Origin: Thalassotalea insulae
Lineage (GTDB): Bacteria; Pseudomonadota; Gammaproteobacteria; Enterobacterales; Alteromonadaceae
Assembly (NCBI RefSeq): GCF_030161395.1
Contig: NZ_BSST01000001.1
Coordinates: 3,968,001-4,032,000 of the forward strand
Length of the DNA: 64,000 nt
Direction of reading: 5' to 3'
Shown here: positions 1 through 8,812 of the stretch, one piece after another
Position numbering within the stretch: the first letter of the stretch is position 1
Layout: the number at the start of each line of letters is the position of its first letter
Notes under the pieces: model-generated
Database searches by the model: none
What the model saw: only the letters and a program-made list of their open reading frames with translations
Told to the model about the DNA's origin: nothing
Program-made: the position numbers and the translations under genes

Positions 1-2571
1 CAGGTTGAACAACAACAGCGTACTCAGTTACAAGCATTAGAGCAGGAGTTGTCGCAACAACATTATTTATTATCGCTCGAAGATAAGTTACCGCTATGGC
101 AACATCAAGGCGGACAGTTGCTTCAGCAACAACAGCAAATAAGCCTGTTAACTCAACAACAATCAGGGATAGAGAAAGAACTAGCGCAAGAACAACAAGT
201 ACTAAATCAAGTGCAGCAGCAATTGGCTGAAACAGAGCCAGTTTTACAGCAATTTAATCAGCAATTGCAATCACTTAATGAGCAGCAGCAACAAGTGTTA
301 GCTAGTGTGAATTGTGACAATGAAACTGGATTGCAACAGGAGTTACAACAAATAAGAGAGCGTCAGCAAGGGTTTTCACAGTTAATCACTTTGGCCACGC
401 AACTTACGCAAACCTCTGATCAATTAACGGAACAGCAAAATTTACTAGTCAGTCAGCAACAACAGAAAGCTCAGCTTGAGCAAAAAATTAATCAATGTCG
501 TACTCAATATAAGCAGTGCCGAGACAGTGTTCAGGATATGGAAACCATTGTCGAACAGCAAAAAACTATTCGTTCACTTGAACAGTTAAGGACGCAGCTG
601 CAGGCAGAGCAGCCTTGTCCGTTATGCGGCTCAACTGAGCACCCTTATGTTGAGCAGTATCAGCATGGCGTGAGTGATGAACAGCAGCACAGACTGACGC
701 AATTAAAACAGCAATTGACTGATTTAGAAACGCACGGTAATCACATTAAAACCGAATTGGCGACCACCGATAATAATATTTTCCATTGCCAGCAGCGCAT
801 CGCTGAATTGCAACAAAGTCAGACAAACCTGCAACATTCAATGCAAGAGTTTAGTTATGCGTTACCAGGTGATTTGTTGAAGGGGGACGTTGAACTAATT
901 GAAAAACAAAAAGAAAATAATCAAAGTCTCTTGCAACAATTAGAACAGCAACAACAACAGTTTATCGCCGATAAACAGGCGATAGAACAATTAACTCAGC
1001 AAATAAATGGGGTACAGCAACAACAAAATGAGCAAAAAAGTCAGCTGGCAGTTAAAGAAAATCAGTTATCTCATTTGCAAAAACAGGCGCAACAATTAAC
1101 TGAGCAATTAGTCAGCGCCGAGCAACAAATAACTGCTGAGCAGCAAGCGCTTATAAGTGAAATTCGCCAATATTTACCAGAGCATTCATTAGCATTTATT
1201 CAAAATGCGAGTGGCGGGCAGCAACTGATCGCGCCGGATAATTTGCTCAGCTGGTGTCAACAACAGCAGCAACAGCTTGCGCAGTTAAAACAACAGCAGC
1301 AACAATCAACCACGGTCAATGACGAATTAAAAGAACAACAAAAGGCGATTGAGCAATTAACTCTTAGTATTGAACGAAGCGTTAACGAACGGGCTAAAAT
1401 GAGTCAAACGGTGAGTCAGTACAACGAACAATTAACGGCGTTAATTGCGCAGCGTCAGGCACTTGTTGGCGAACTATCAGCCGAAGAAATTCGCCAGCAG
1501 TTAAGCCATAACAAACAACAGCTTGCTCAGCAGTTAACGGAAAATCAGCGCAATCTTAATAACAAGCAGGCTGAGCAAGCAAAAATACAAGGACGCATCG
1601 ATAGCTTAACTACCCAGTTAAGTGATCTAACCCCTGAATATGAGCAAAAGCATCTTGCATGGCAACAAGCACTGGCAGACAGTGAGTTTGATAGCCAAGC
1701 GGCATTTATCGACGCATTATTACCGGCTGATGAAAAACAAATGCTAACCACGTTAGCCAAGCGAATAGAAGAACAAATAGCAAAAGCGAATGTGCAATTA
1801 GCCAATTATCAGCAGCAATTGGCGGGTTTAATTAGTCAGGAGGAAAAGCTTAATAACGCAGGAACTAGAGCGAATGATGTTGAATATTGTCAGCAGCAAT
1901 TAGCAGCGTTATCTCAAATATTAAAACAAACCCAGCAATTGCAGGGACAGAAACAGCAACAATTGAAACAAGATCAGCAAAATAAGGTGAAGCAACTAGG
2001 CTTAGCAGAGCAAATTAGTCAGCAGCAGCTATTTGCTGATGATTTATCTTACCTTAACGGTTTAATTGGCTCGGCAACCGGAGATAAATTCCGCCGTTTC
2101 GCCCAAAGCCTGACCTTGGCACACTTGGTACATCTAGCGAATATTCAGTTGGCTCGATTACACGCCCGTTATCAACTCAGTTGTAGCGATGATGAAAAGC
2201 TTAGTCTTTTGGTGGTTGATACCTGGCAGGCAGATAGCGTCAGAGATACTAAAACCTTATCCGGCGGAGAAAGCTTTTTAGTGAGCTTGGCGTTAGCATT
2301 AGCTTTATCTGAGCTTGCCAGTGCGAAAACCAGTATCGATTCACTATTTTTAGATGAAGGCTTTGGTACGTTAGATAGCGAAACTTTAGATATCGCATTA
2401 GATGCGCTCGATAACTTAAACGCTAGTGGCAAAATGATCGGTGTGATCAGTCATGTTGAAGAGTTAAAAAAACGTATTCCGGTGGAAATTAAGGTCCATA
2501 AAAAAGCAGGGCTTGGTATCAGTGAACTGGATAAACAGTATCGTTTCACTGCAGTAACAGCTGAGGCTTAA
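1..2571 (+). CDS. sbcC: Exonuclease subunit SbcC, 3' part (start lies before the window)
   Basis: The reading frame is open from base 1, so the N-terminal Walker A part is missing. SbcC with SbcD forms the Mre11/Rad50-like nuclease that cleaves DNA hairpins and processes double-strand ends. Visible parts are very long glutamine-rich coiled coils, the zinc hook CPLC near 617-628, the ABC signature TLSGGES near 2254, and Walker B FLDEGFGTLD near 2347, followed by a conserved VISHVEEL tail. The poly-Q character is coiled-coil composition, not a separate repeat. sbcD would be expected just upstream. Confidence 0.95.
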   Translation, partial: QVEQQQRTQLQALEQELSQQHYLLSLEDKLPLWQHQGGQLLQQQQQISLLTQQQSGIEKELAQEQQVLNQVQQQLAETEPVLQQFNQQLQSLNEQQQQVLASVNCDNETGLQQELQQIRERQQGFSQLITLATQLTQTSDQLTEQQNLLVSQQQQKAQLEQKINQCRTQYKQCRDSVQDMETIVEQQKTIRSLEQLRTQLQAEQPCPLCGSTEHPYVEQYQHGVSDEQQHRLTQLKQQLTDLETHGNHIKTELATTDNNIFHCQQRIAELQQSQTNLQHSMQEFSYALPGDLLKGDVELIEKQKENNQSLLQQLEQQQQQFIADKQAIEQLTQQINGVQQQQNEQKSQLAVKENQLSHLQKQAQQLTEQLVSAEQQITAEQQALISEIRQYLPEHSLAFIQNASGGQQLIAPDNLLSWCQQQQQQLAQLKQQQQQSTTVNDELKEQQKAIEQLTLSIERSVNERAKMSQTVSQYNEQLTALIAQRQALVGELSAEEIRQQLSHNKQQLAQQLTENQRNLNNKQAEQAKIQGRIDSLTTQLSDLTPEYEQKHLAWQQALADSEFDSQAAFIDALLPADEKQMLTTLAKRIEEQIAKANVQLANYQQQLAGLISQEEKLNNAGTRANDVEYCQQQLAALSQILKQTQQLQGQKQQQLKQDQQNKVKQLGLAEQISQQQLFADDLSYLNGLIGSATGDKFRRFAQSLTLAHLVHLANIQLARLHARYQLSCSDDEKLSLLVVDTWQADSVRDTKTLSGGESFLVSLALALALSELASAKTSIDSLFLDEGFGTLDSETLDIALDALDNLNASGKMIGVISHVEELKKRIPVEIKVHKKAGLGISELDKQYRFTAVTAEA

Positions 2572-2585
2572 AATAAGGAAATAAT

Positions 2586-3161
2586 ATGAATATTGGCATT
2601 TATATTTACCAGAATTCAGAGGTGCTGGACTTTTCCGGGCCATTTGAAGTGTGTTCAACCGCTAATCGTTTTCTTGAACAGCCGCATCAGGTGCTGCTTA
2701 TTGGACAAAGCACTGCGCCGGTTAAGGCGCGCGGCGGTTTTACTGTCACGCCACATTATTCCATTGCGGAGCATCCGCCACTTGATGTGCTGATTGTTGC
2801 TGGCGGTATCCATGACCAGGAAATGTTTAATCAACCTGTGATTAACTGGATAGCCAGGCAGTACACTAGGGTGAATGTTTTAGCCTCGGTGTGTACTGGC
2901 GCATTTTTACTGGCAGAAGCAGGGGTATTGTCAGGATTAAAAGTGACGACTCATTGGCAGGATATTGCCAATTTACAGGCCAGATATTCTGATGTCGAGG
3001 TTTGCTCTGATCTCAGGTGGCTTGATCAAGGAAAAATTATTACATCGGCAGGCATTTCTGCTGGTATAGATATGAGCTTGCACTTAATAGAACGGCTGTA
3101 CTCTCGGCAACTGGCTACACAAACGGCAAAACAAATGGAATTTGACTGGCAAACTAATTAA
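2586..3161 (+). CDS. DJ-1/PfpI family (class I glutamine amidotransferase-like) protein
   Basis: The 191-residue protein has the DJ-1/PfpI fold pattern: NIGIYIYQNSEVLDFSGPFEV at the N-terminus and the nucleophile elbow SVCTGAFLLAEAG near residue 100, followed by TTHW as in the ThiJ/AraC-N group. Family members act as glyoxalases, deglycases, isonitrile hydratases or small-molecule sensors; the substrate cannot be told here. It starts 14 bases after sbcC with a clear AAGGAA ribosome site, so it may be read with sbcC. Confidence 0.85.
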   Translation: MNIGIYIYQNSEVLDFSGPFEVCSTANRFLEQPHQVLLIGQSTAPVKARGGFTVTPHYSIAEHPPLDVLIVAGGIHDQEMFNQPVINWIARQYTRVNVLASVCTGAFLLAEAGVLSGLKVTTHWQDIANLQARYSDVEVCSDLRWLDQGKIITSAGISAGIDMSLHLIERLYSRQLATQTAKQMEFDWQTN

Positions 3162-3291
3162 CCCGCAAAGAAAGCGAGAAATAGTGAGTATCAAATATAA
3201 CGTTTTGGACTGAATAATTTAACGACATCCGTGATTAAGTTATTTAAAATACTAGTCTTTTCTATTTTCATCCATTGAATAGGTTACTGAA

Positions 3292-4179
3292 TTGGAAACC
3301 TGGGTTTATTTCACTTTACTCGCCGCCTTTATGCAGGCGGTACGTACTGCAGGACAAAAACAATTATCAGGGCATCTTAATGCCATGGCAACAACGGCAG
3401 TGCGCTACCTCTACGCCTTACCTTTTGCGATTGGCTACCTGGTTTGGATAGTAGACTATCGCGATATCCCCATACCTGAGTTAACTGAGTCCTTTGTTAT
3501 CTATGCACTTATTGCCAGTGTGATGCAAATTCTCGGCACGGCCTGTTTAGTAGCGGCATTTAAATATCGCAACTTTGCCGTGGCGACCAGTTTGTCAAAA
3601 ACTGAAGCGATTCAAGTGGCGGTGGTCGGTGCTATCGTATTTTCTGCGTCATTGAGTTTACTCGGTTGGTTGTCGGTGATCATCGGTGTTATTGGGGTAT
3701 TGATTGTCTCGAAAGTTAGGTTTACCTACGCCGACGTTTTTCAAAATCCGGGCGCCGGCTTTGGTCTGGCATCAGGCTTAGGACTTGCGATTACTACTTT
3801 GCTTATTCGTGAAGCCAGTCTGGCATTAAATACCGATTTGATGGTCAGTGCAGCGACCGCTTTAGTATTTATGATCGTGACGCAATCGTTGATTTCATTA
3901 ATTTATATCGTTGTTACTGATAGCAAGCAGTTAAAAACTATGGTGTCACAATGGCGTTTATGCTTGTTTGTAGGCATTACCAGTGTGCTTGGCTCTATTG
4001 GCTGGTTTACCGGTGCTAGTTATCAAAATGCCGCTTATGTCAAAGCGTTAGGGCAAGTGGAGTTTTTTATTACCTTGATCCTTACTTATCGTATTTTTAA
4101 AGAAAAAATTTCGTTAAGAGAGTATCTGGGGATGGTGTTAATTATTGCTAGTGTGGTGATTTTGTTGCTATGGGCGTAG
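3292..4179 (+). CDS. EamA/DMT-family inner-membrane transporter
   Basis: The 295-residue protein is almost entirely hydrophobic, with about ten predicted membrane helices in two EamA-like halves. The drug/metabolite transporter superfamily exports amino acids, metabolites or drugs; the substrate is unknown. The best start is TTG with a poor AGG ribosome site. It is followed at once by slyD. A second, unrelated-looking EamA protein lies on the other strand at 4802-5689. Confidence 0.8.
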   Translation: METWVYFTLLAAFMQAVRTAGQKQLSGHLNAMATTAVRYLYALPFAIGYLVWIVDYRDIPIPELTESFVIYALIASVMQILGTACLVAAFKYRNFAVATSLSKTEAIQVAVVGAIVFSASLSLLGWLSVIIGVIGVLIVSKVRFTYADVFQNPGAGFGLASGLGLAITTLLIREASLALNTDLMVSAATALVFMIVTQSLISLIYIVVTDSKQLKTMVSQWRLCLFVGITSVLGSIGWFTGASYQNAAYVKALGQVEFFITLILTYRIFKEKISLREYLGMVLIIASVVILLLWA

Positions 4180-4236
4180 AGCCTGCTATTGCTTTTTGTT
4201 ACACTCGCGCAAAACAATTGTCCATTTGGAAAGATA

Positions 4237-4731
4237 ATGAAAATTACTGATAAAAAAGTTGTGCAGTTTCACTACACTTTAAAAGATGAAGCCGGTAAAG
4301 AACTGGAGTCTTCAAAAGGCTCTGATCCGCTAGCCTATTTGCATGGGTTTAACAATATGTTGGTTGGTGTTGAAAAGGCGCTAACGGATAAAGCTGCGGG
4401 TGATAAGTTTTCGGTGACCCTACAACCTGAAGATGCTTATGGCGAGCGTAAAGAAGATCTGATCCAACGTGTACCGGTTAAACATTTATTAGGTCTGCCG
4501 TCTAAAAATGCTAAGTGGAAGCCGGGGATGGTCGCTGTGGTTGAAACCGAGCAGGGGCAACGTCAAGTGACTGTGATTAAGCCAGGACGTTTTATGGTTA
4601 CTGTCGATGTTAATCCACCACTTGCTGGTAAAGTGTTAACTTTTGATCTTGAAGTGATTGATGTGCGCGATGCCACTGATGAAGAAGTCGAGCATGGTCA
4701 TGCCCACGGCGTTGGTGGTCATCATCATTAA
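4237..4731 (+). CDS. slyD: FKBP-type peptidyl-prolyl isomerase, SlyD-like
   Basis: Start taken at 4237 (MKITDKKVV) rather than an in-frame upstream codon at 4189, because SlyD proteins begin this way and GGAAAG precedes it. The 164-residue protein has the FKBP part (FHYTLKDEAGKELESS, AYLHGFNNMLVGVEKAL), an inserted-flap domain near residues 70-125 (DAYGERKEDLIQRVP) and a short histidine-rich tail (HGHAHGVGGHHH). SlyD is a cytoplasmic prolyl isomerase/chaperone whose His tail binds nickel; the tail here is shorter than in E. coli. Confidence 0.9.
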   Translation: MKITDKKVVQFHYTLKDEAGKELESSKGSDPLAYLHGFNNMLVGVEKALTDKAAGDKFSVTLQPEDAYGERKEDLIQRVPVKHLLGLPSKNAKWKPGMVAVVETEQGQRQVTVIKPGRFMVTVDVNPPLAGKVLTFDLEVIDVRDATDEEVEHGHAHGVGGHHH

Positions 4732-4753
4732 ATAATCAGTTTACCATATGAGA

Positions 4754-4780
4754 AAGCCGACAATTTGTCGGCTTTTTTTA
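4754..4780 (+). terminator. Rho-independent terminator after slyD
   Basis: AAGCCGACA and TGTCGGCTT form a nine-pair stem with a small loop, followed by a T run. The upstream A-rich side would also serve the convergent minus-strand EamA gene. Confidence 0.85.
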
Positions 4781-4801
4781 TTTTGCTGACTTTACGCTTT
4801 A

Positions 4802-5689
4802 TTAATTACTGAGGGCGGTACGTTTAAATACTGCCAACATCCCCGTGGTTAATGCAACCCCTATTAAAATTAAGGCACAACCGGCTAGCATGGTTAACGT
4901 GATGGTTTCTTTAAGAAATACAGCACCCCAAAACAAACCGAAGGCCGGGATCAAGTAAGTGACGGAAATCGCTTTAGTCGGTCCCATTTCAGCAATTAAG
5001 CGAAAAAACAAAATATAGGCAAAGCCGGTACATAGTACTCCCAATAATAATACTGAATTAATGGCGGCAATACTCGGCAATTGGCTTGGAAAATAAAACA
5101 TGCTCAGTGGTAATAACACCGAGCTTGCGGCGAGCTGGCTGCCGGTGGCTAAGGTCAGTGGCTTTAATCCGGTTAAATATTTTTTAGTGTAATTTGCGCC
5201 AATGGCATAGAACAATGCCGCTAATAGTACGGCAAACATCGGTATAATTACCTGACTATCAGGCGCATTGATTTTATCCAGCATCAATACGTAAACACCT
5301 AGAAAACCAAGGCATAAACCTAGTATTGCAGTGATATTTAGCCTGTCCTTTAGCCAGAAAAACGCAACGATAGCACCAAACATAGGAACCGTGGCATTGA
5401 GTACGGATGTACTGCCTGCAGACAAGGTTAAAGTTGCCCAGCCAAATAAGACAAAGGGGATCGCGGTATTCATTAAGCCAACAATAAACAGTTGTTTTTT
5501 ATGGGATATTAAGCTTGTTAACTGCTGCTTGCGAGCGAGTAAAATCAGTAAAAATATGCTAGCGATAATAGTACGTAGTGCCATATATAGTATAGGGCCA
5601 AATTCCGGTCCGCCTATTTTCATTAATAAAAATGAGCCACCCCAAATGGCGGCGAGTAGCGGCAGTTCAACTATCGGACGAACTATCAT
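4802..5689 (-). CDS. EamA/DMT-family transporter
   Basis: This 295-residue protein has about ten membrane helices in two EamA repeats; LPLLAAIWGGSFLLMKIG at the N-terminus is typical of the family. It probably exports a small metabolite across the inner membrane. GGAAAG lies just before the ATG. It follows trmO on the same strand after about 30 bases and could belong to the rcsF-trmO transcript. It differs clearly in sequence from the DMT protein at 3292. Confidence 0.85.
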   Translation of the reverse strand: MIVRPIVELPLLAAIWGGSFLLMKIGGPEFGPILYMALRTIIASIFLLILLARKQQLTSLISHKKQLFIVGLMNTAIPFVLFGWATLTLSAGSTSVLNATVPMFGAIVAFFWLKDRLNITAILGLCLGFLGVYVLMLDKINAPDSQVIIPMFAVLLAALFYAIGANYTKKYLTGLKPLTLATGSQLAASSVLLPLSMFYFPSQLPSIAAINSVLLLGVLCTGFAYILFFRLIAEMGPTKAISVTYLIPAFGLFWGAVFLKETITLTMLAGCALILIGVALTTGMLAVFKRTALSN

Positions 5690-5720
5690 AGTTACTTTCC
5701 TTGCGAGATAAATTAAAGTG

Positions 5721-6434
5721 TTAGCTTATTTCAAATACTTCAATCGTGCTGGCGGAAATCAGACGCCACTTAATATTGCGCTGATACAAACGAATACCGT
5801 AAATTTTGTTATCGCCCTTTGCTTGCTTATAGGCCGGACGAGGGTCTTGTGCTAATACCTGAGTGATCAGTGATTTTAATTCAGGGATTTTATCGTTAAG
5901 CTGCTGTAAAGTTGATTGTGCTGCGAGGGTAAAATGAACGTCAAGCTTATTATCTGGCGCTTGATCGGCAAATCCGGCATTGGCAGTTGTTAACGCATCC
6001 GAATACGGGATATAAGGTTTAATATCGATAATTGGGGTGTTATCCAGTAAATCCAGACCGGAAATATGCAGCTCTACCTGCTTATTATTAACTTTTATCT
6101 CATCTAACTTTACCACCGACATACCGATAGGATTTGGCCGAAAAGTGGAGCGGGTTGCCAGTACACCGAGTTTCTTATTACCGCCTAATCGGGGGGGCCT
6201 AACCAAAGGTTTCCATCCTTGTTCGGCGGTGCCATGGAAGATGAATAATAGCCAAATGTGGCTAAACTGCTCTAATCCGCGCACTAACTCGACGTTATTA
6301 GCATCACCTGTTAATGTTATTTTCCCTTTAGCGGCGCTAACAAGCCCGGGTTGGCGAGGAATAGCAAACTTTTCATCATATGGAGATGTCACCACCCCTA
6401 AAGTGTTTAATTGAAAGGTTGCTGAGTGTGTCAT
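5721..6434 (-). CDS. trmO: tRNA (adenine(37)-N6)-methyltransferase TrmO (TsaA)
   Basis: TrmO methylates N6 of threonylcarbamoyl-adenosine 37 in tRNA-Thr, using SAM. The 237-residue protein has the family blocks GVVTSPYDEKFAIPRQPGL, FSHIWLLFIFH, RPPRLGGN and ATRSTFRPNPIGMSVVKL. Its ATG abuts the rcsF stop (TAAATG), so the two are translationally coupled. The order rcsF-trmO is the same as in E. coli, which supports both calls. Confidence 0.93.
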   Translation of the reverse strand: MTHSATFQLNTLGVVTSPYDEKFAIPRQPGLVSAAKGKITLTGDANNVELVRGLEQFSHIWLLFIFHGTAEQGWKPLVRPPRLGGNKKLGVLATRSTFRPNPIGMSVVKLDEIKVNNKQVELHISGLDLLDNTPIIDIKPYIPYSDALTTANAGFADQAPDNKLDVHFTLAAQSTLQQLNDKIPELKSLITQVLAQDPRPAYKQAKGDNKIYGIRLYQRNIKWRLISASTIEVFEIS

Positions 6435-6821
6435 TTAGCGCTGCTCTACTTGATAGGCTTTGCCGTAACAGACGCGGGTAGTAATGCATTGCTTATCTGA
6501 TTCCGCAGAATCAATTAAGGTACAGCCGGTAAAAATAATGGCATTGGCACCAAGCTCAAACGCATTGCGTCTGGTGTTAGTACGAGCGGTAACTTCGTTT
6601 GCTGGTTCGTGGCGACTGTCCGTTTGACAAGACTCTCCTTCAACAGCGGCTAAATAATGATATTTAGCATTGAAAGCTTGTTCATTTGGATAAATTTTTA
6701 CCTTAGCAGGAGAAAAATACTCAGTGAAATTTTTTTTATCTAGGTTGGTTGATACTGAATAATGTTGTGCGCATGCACTAAGTAGCAAACTGGTGATAAT
6801 GATTACTATGATGTGTTTCAT
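6435..6821 (-). CDS. rcsF: RcsF-like outer-membrane lipoprotein
   Basis: A lipoprotein signal ends LLLSAC, with Cys17 as the lipidated residue. The mature part keeps the RcsF pattern: GESCQ, a run of Ala/Arg-rich helix, LGANAIIFTGC, and C-terminal C...VCYGKA, giving the four cysteines that form RcsF's disulfides. RcsF senses envelope damage and signals to the Rcs phosphorelay. No Rcs kinase gene is visible in this window, so the partner is unknown here. Start chosen at the ATG (MKHI); a TTG two codons upstream is possible. Confidence 0.8.
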   Translation of the reverse strand: MKHIIVIIITSLLLSACAQHYSVSTNLDKKNFTEYFSPAKVKIYPNEQAFNAKYHYLAAVEGESCQTDSRHEPANEVTARTNTRRNAFELGANAIIFTGCTLIDSAESDKQCITTRVCYGKAYQVEQR

Positions 6822-6852
6822 ATGCAAGATCTTAATGTTGGTATTTGATGTA

Positions 6853-7485
6853 CTATTCTACCGAAAAACGTAACACGGTCTTTGGTTTTTCTGGCGCTAC
6901 TTTCCGGGGGGCTGAAAGGTAAATTTCTCGATGAGTTTTTGATAAGCGGACTAATTCCTCAGCGTCAGCAAAGGCTTCCATTTGCTCAAAGCTTAGTGGT
7001 TCATCTTCAAACTTTCCTAAGTGCAACATCTGAATACTCTTTCCATCGGTGATAGTTTCAAATTTTACCTGTTTAAGCAATGGATTTGCTTTTTTCTCTA
7101 CGACTTGTTCACGCATTTGCTGAAAATATTGTTCACTGACAAAATGTGGTTGGCGGATCATTAGCTGATAGACCAGATCGTCTTTACTGATGGTGCCGTT
7201 AAATTGTTGTTTTGCTTGCTCGTTAATATCCCAAATGCCTTCGAGGGGATAGACGGTAAAGTCTTGATAATTTGCCGGCGTATTTTCTGCTTTTTTTAAG
7301 GTCATTTTGATCGCGTAGGCAACAGCGTATAAAGTGGCGATATGCTGTGTAAATTGCTCAGAATTAGGGTTGCCTTCACCAGCGAGGGTAATAAAATTCA
7401 TTGCTGGTACGTTGATGATTTCAGGCTTGTTTTTTGGCAGATAGATTGCTTTTTCTTGTTTTCGCCATTCATATTTTGCTGACAT
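6853..7485 (-). CDS. GyrI-like small-molecule-binding domain protein
   Basis: This 210-residue soluble protein has the GyrI-like blocks EIINVPAMNFITLAGEGNPN near the N-terminus, YPLEGIWDI in the middle and YLSAPRKVAPEK near the end. The domain binds small hydrophobic compounds in multidrug regulators and stand-alone hydrolases; the role of this single-domain form is unknown. It lies upstream of rcsF on the same strand with about 30 bases between. Confidence 0.75.
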   Translation of the reverse strand: MSAKYEWRKQEKAIYLPKNKPEIINVPAMNFITLAGEGNPNSEQFTQHIATLYAVAYAIKMTLKKAENTPANYQDFTVYPLEGIWDINEQAKQQFNGTISKDDLVYQLMIRQPHFVSEQYFQQMREQVVEKKANPLLKQVKFETITDGKSIQMLHLGKFEDEPLSFEQMEAFADAEELVRLSKTHREIYLSAPRKVAPEKPKTVLRFSVE

Positions 7486-7591
7486 TATTATTTTACTATC
7501 ACTCTGTTAGGTGACTGTATAAAATAACAGTGTTTTAAAGTGGAAGTCAACAAGTAAAAGTTGATAAAAATGCAGATGGTTATTAAAGGCA

Positions 7592-7618
7592 AAAAAGAGC
7601 AGACTAGCTGCTCTTTTT
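7592..7618 (-). terminator. Rho-independent terminator after the DAHP synthase gene
   Basis: GAGCAG and CTGCTC with flanking A5 and T5 form a near-perfect 11-pair hairpin. Read on the minus strand it lies directly after the DAHP synthase stop; its symmetry makes it work both ways. Confidence 0.85.
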
Positions 7619-7623
7619 AAATA

Positions 7624-8676
7624 TTATTCTCTGGCTTGAGTGACAGCGTTTGCTAACAATTCAAGCATATCTTCACTGACCTCAAGATCAACACAGGCAT
7701 CAGTGATGCTCTGACCGTAAGTTAGCGGCTGATCTGCGATGACTCTTTGCTTACCTTCAACCAAAAAGCTCTCTATCATCACTCCGGAAATCTTTTGTTG
7801 GCCTTGAGTGATTTGCTTGGCAATATCTTGAGCGACATCCATTTGCTTAGTGTGATCTTTATAGCTATTACCGTGACTACAGTCGATCATTATCCCTGAA
7901 TGTATTTGATTTTCAGCTAACTTAGTTAATGTTTGCTCAATATCTTGAACGGAATAATTAGGCGTTTTACCGCCACGTAAAATCACATGAGCATGTGGAT
8001 TGCCATGGGTTTGATAAATACACATTTGTCCGCTTTTATCCGGTGAGTACAGTACGTGCGGTACACTGGATGCTTTAATGGCGTCAACGGCGATTTGAAT
8101 ATTACCATCAGTGCCATTTTTAAACCCCACCGGACAAGATAATGCTGAGGCTAATTCTCTGTGAACCTGGCTTTCGGTAGTACGAGCACCAATGGCGCCC
8201 CAGCAAATTAAGTCTGAAATATATTGACCGGTAACCATGTCGAGAAACTCAGTACCGGCAGGTAAACCTAACTCGTTGATTTCCATTAACAGCGTTCTTG
8301 CCAGGTTTAACCCTTTAGCTACATGAAAAGATTTATCTAAATCCGGATCACTGATCAGGCCTTTCCAACCAACGGTAGTGCGGGGCTTTTCAAAATAAAC
8401 CCGCATGACGATAAGTAATTCGTTTTGATACTTCTGATGCAGTTGCTTCAGTTGTTTAGCATAATCTATCGCCGCTTCAGTGTCATGAATAGAGCAAGGG
8501 CCAATGATAACGAGTAATCTGTCATCATCACCATTGATAATAGCTTCTATTTCTTTTCTGCTTTTGATAATAAATTCGGCGGTTTGGTCCGATAGGGGGA
8601 TTTGCTCAGCAAGCTCAGCAGGCGACACTAAATTCTCAATGAGTGTCGTTCTAAATTCATCTGTTTTGATGGTCAT
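7624..8676 (-). CDS. 3-deoxy-7-phosphoheptulonate (DAHP) synthase, AroF/G/H type
   Basis: The enzyme joins phosphoenolpyruvate and erythrose-4-phosphate in the first step of the shikimate pathway. The 350-residue length and blocks LLVIIGPCSIHD, VYFEKPRTTVGWKGLI, GAIGARTTESQVHRE, SCPVGFKNGTDG and MIDCSHGNS identify the class I alpha family. Which feedback isoenzyme it is (Phe, Tyr or Trp) cannot be told by eye. A 32-bp palindrome resembling a TyrR box lies about 20 bases upstream of the start, so control by aromatic amino acids is likely. Confidence 0.93.
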   Translation of the reverse strand: MTIKTDEFRTTLIENLVSPAELAEQIPLSDQTAEFIIKSRKEIEAIINGDDDRLLVIIGPCSIHDTEAAIDYAKQLKQLHQKYQNELLIVMRVYFEKPRTTVGWKGLISDPDLDKSFHVAKGLNLARTLLMEINELGLPAGTEFLDMVTGQYISDLICWGAIGARTTESQVHRELASALSCPVGFKNGTDGNIQIAVDAIKASSVPHVLYSPDKSGQMCIYQTHGNPHAHVILRGGKTPNYSVQDIEQTLTKLAENQIHSGIMIDCSHGNSYKDHTKQMDVAQDIAKQITQGQQKISGVMIESFLVEGKQRVIADQPLTYGQSITDACVDLEVSEDMLELLANAVTQARE

Positions 8677-8694
8677 GTAAGTAACTTTTTTTCG

Positions 8695-8726
8695 GCTGCA
8701 TTGTATTTAGCTAAATACAATGCAGC
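8695..8726. promoter_or_regulatory. 32-bp perfect palindrome, candidate TyrR operator
   Basis: Every base from 8695 to 8726 is matched by its inverted partner. The inner 18 bp, TGTATTTAGCTAAATACA (8702-8719), fit the TyrR box frame TGTAAA-N6-TTTACA, with the outer TGTA/TACA arms at the right spacing. It sits 19-50 bases before the DAHP synthase start codon. It could also fold as an mRNA leader hairpin; it is not followed by a T run on the minus strand. Confidence 0.6.
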
Positions 8727-8812
8727 GACTCAACTCTATCGCGCTAACATACAGAAAATCACTGGCGTTGTGAACAGCTTTGCTAGTAAAAGTTTAAATA
8801 ACTTGAAACAGA

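Noticed and set aside
1..2200. Low-complexity CAG/CAA-rich stretch as a repeat array
   Set aside because: It is in frame with the SbcC coiled coil and is explained by glutamine-rich protein sequence.
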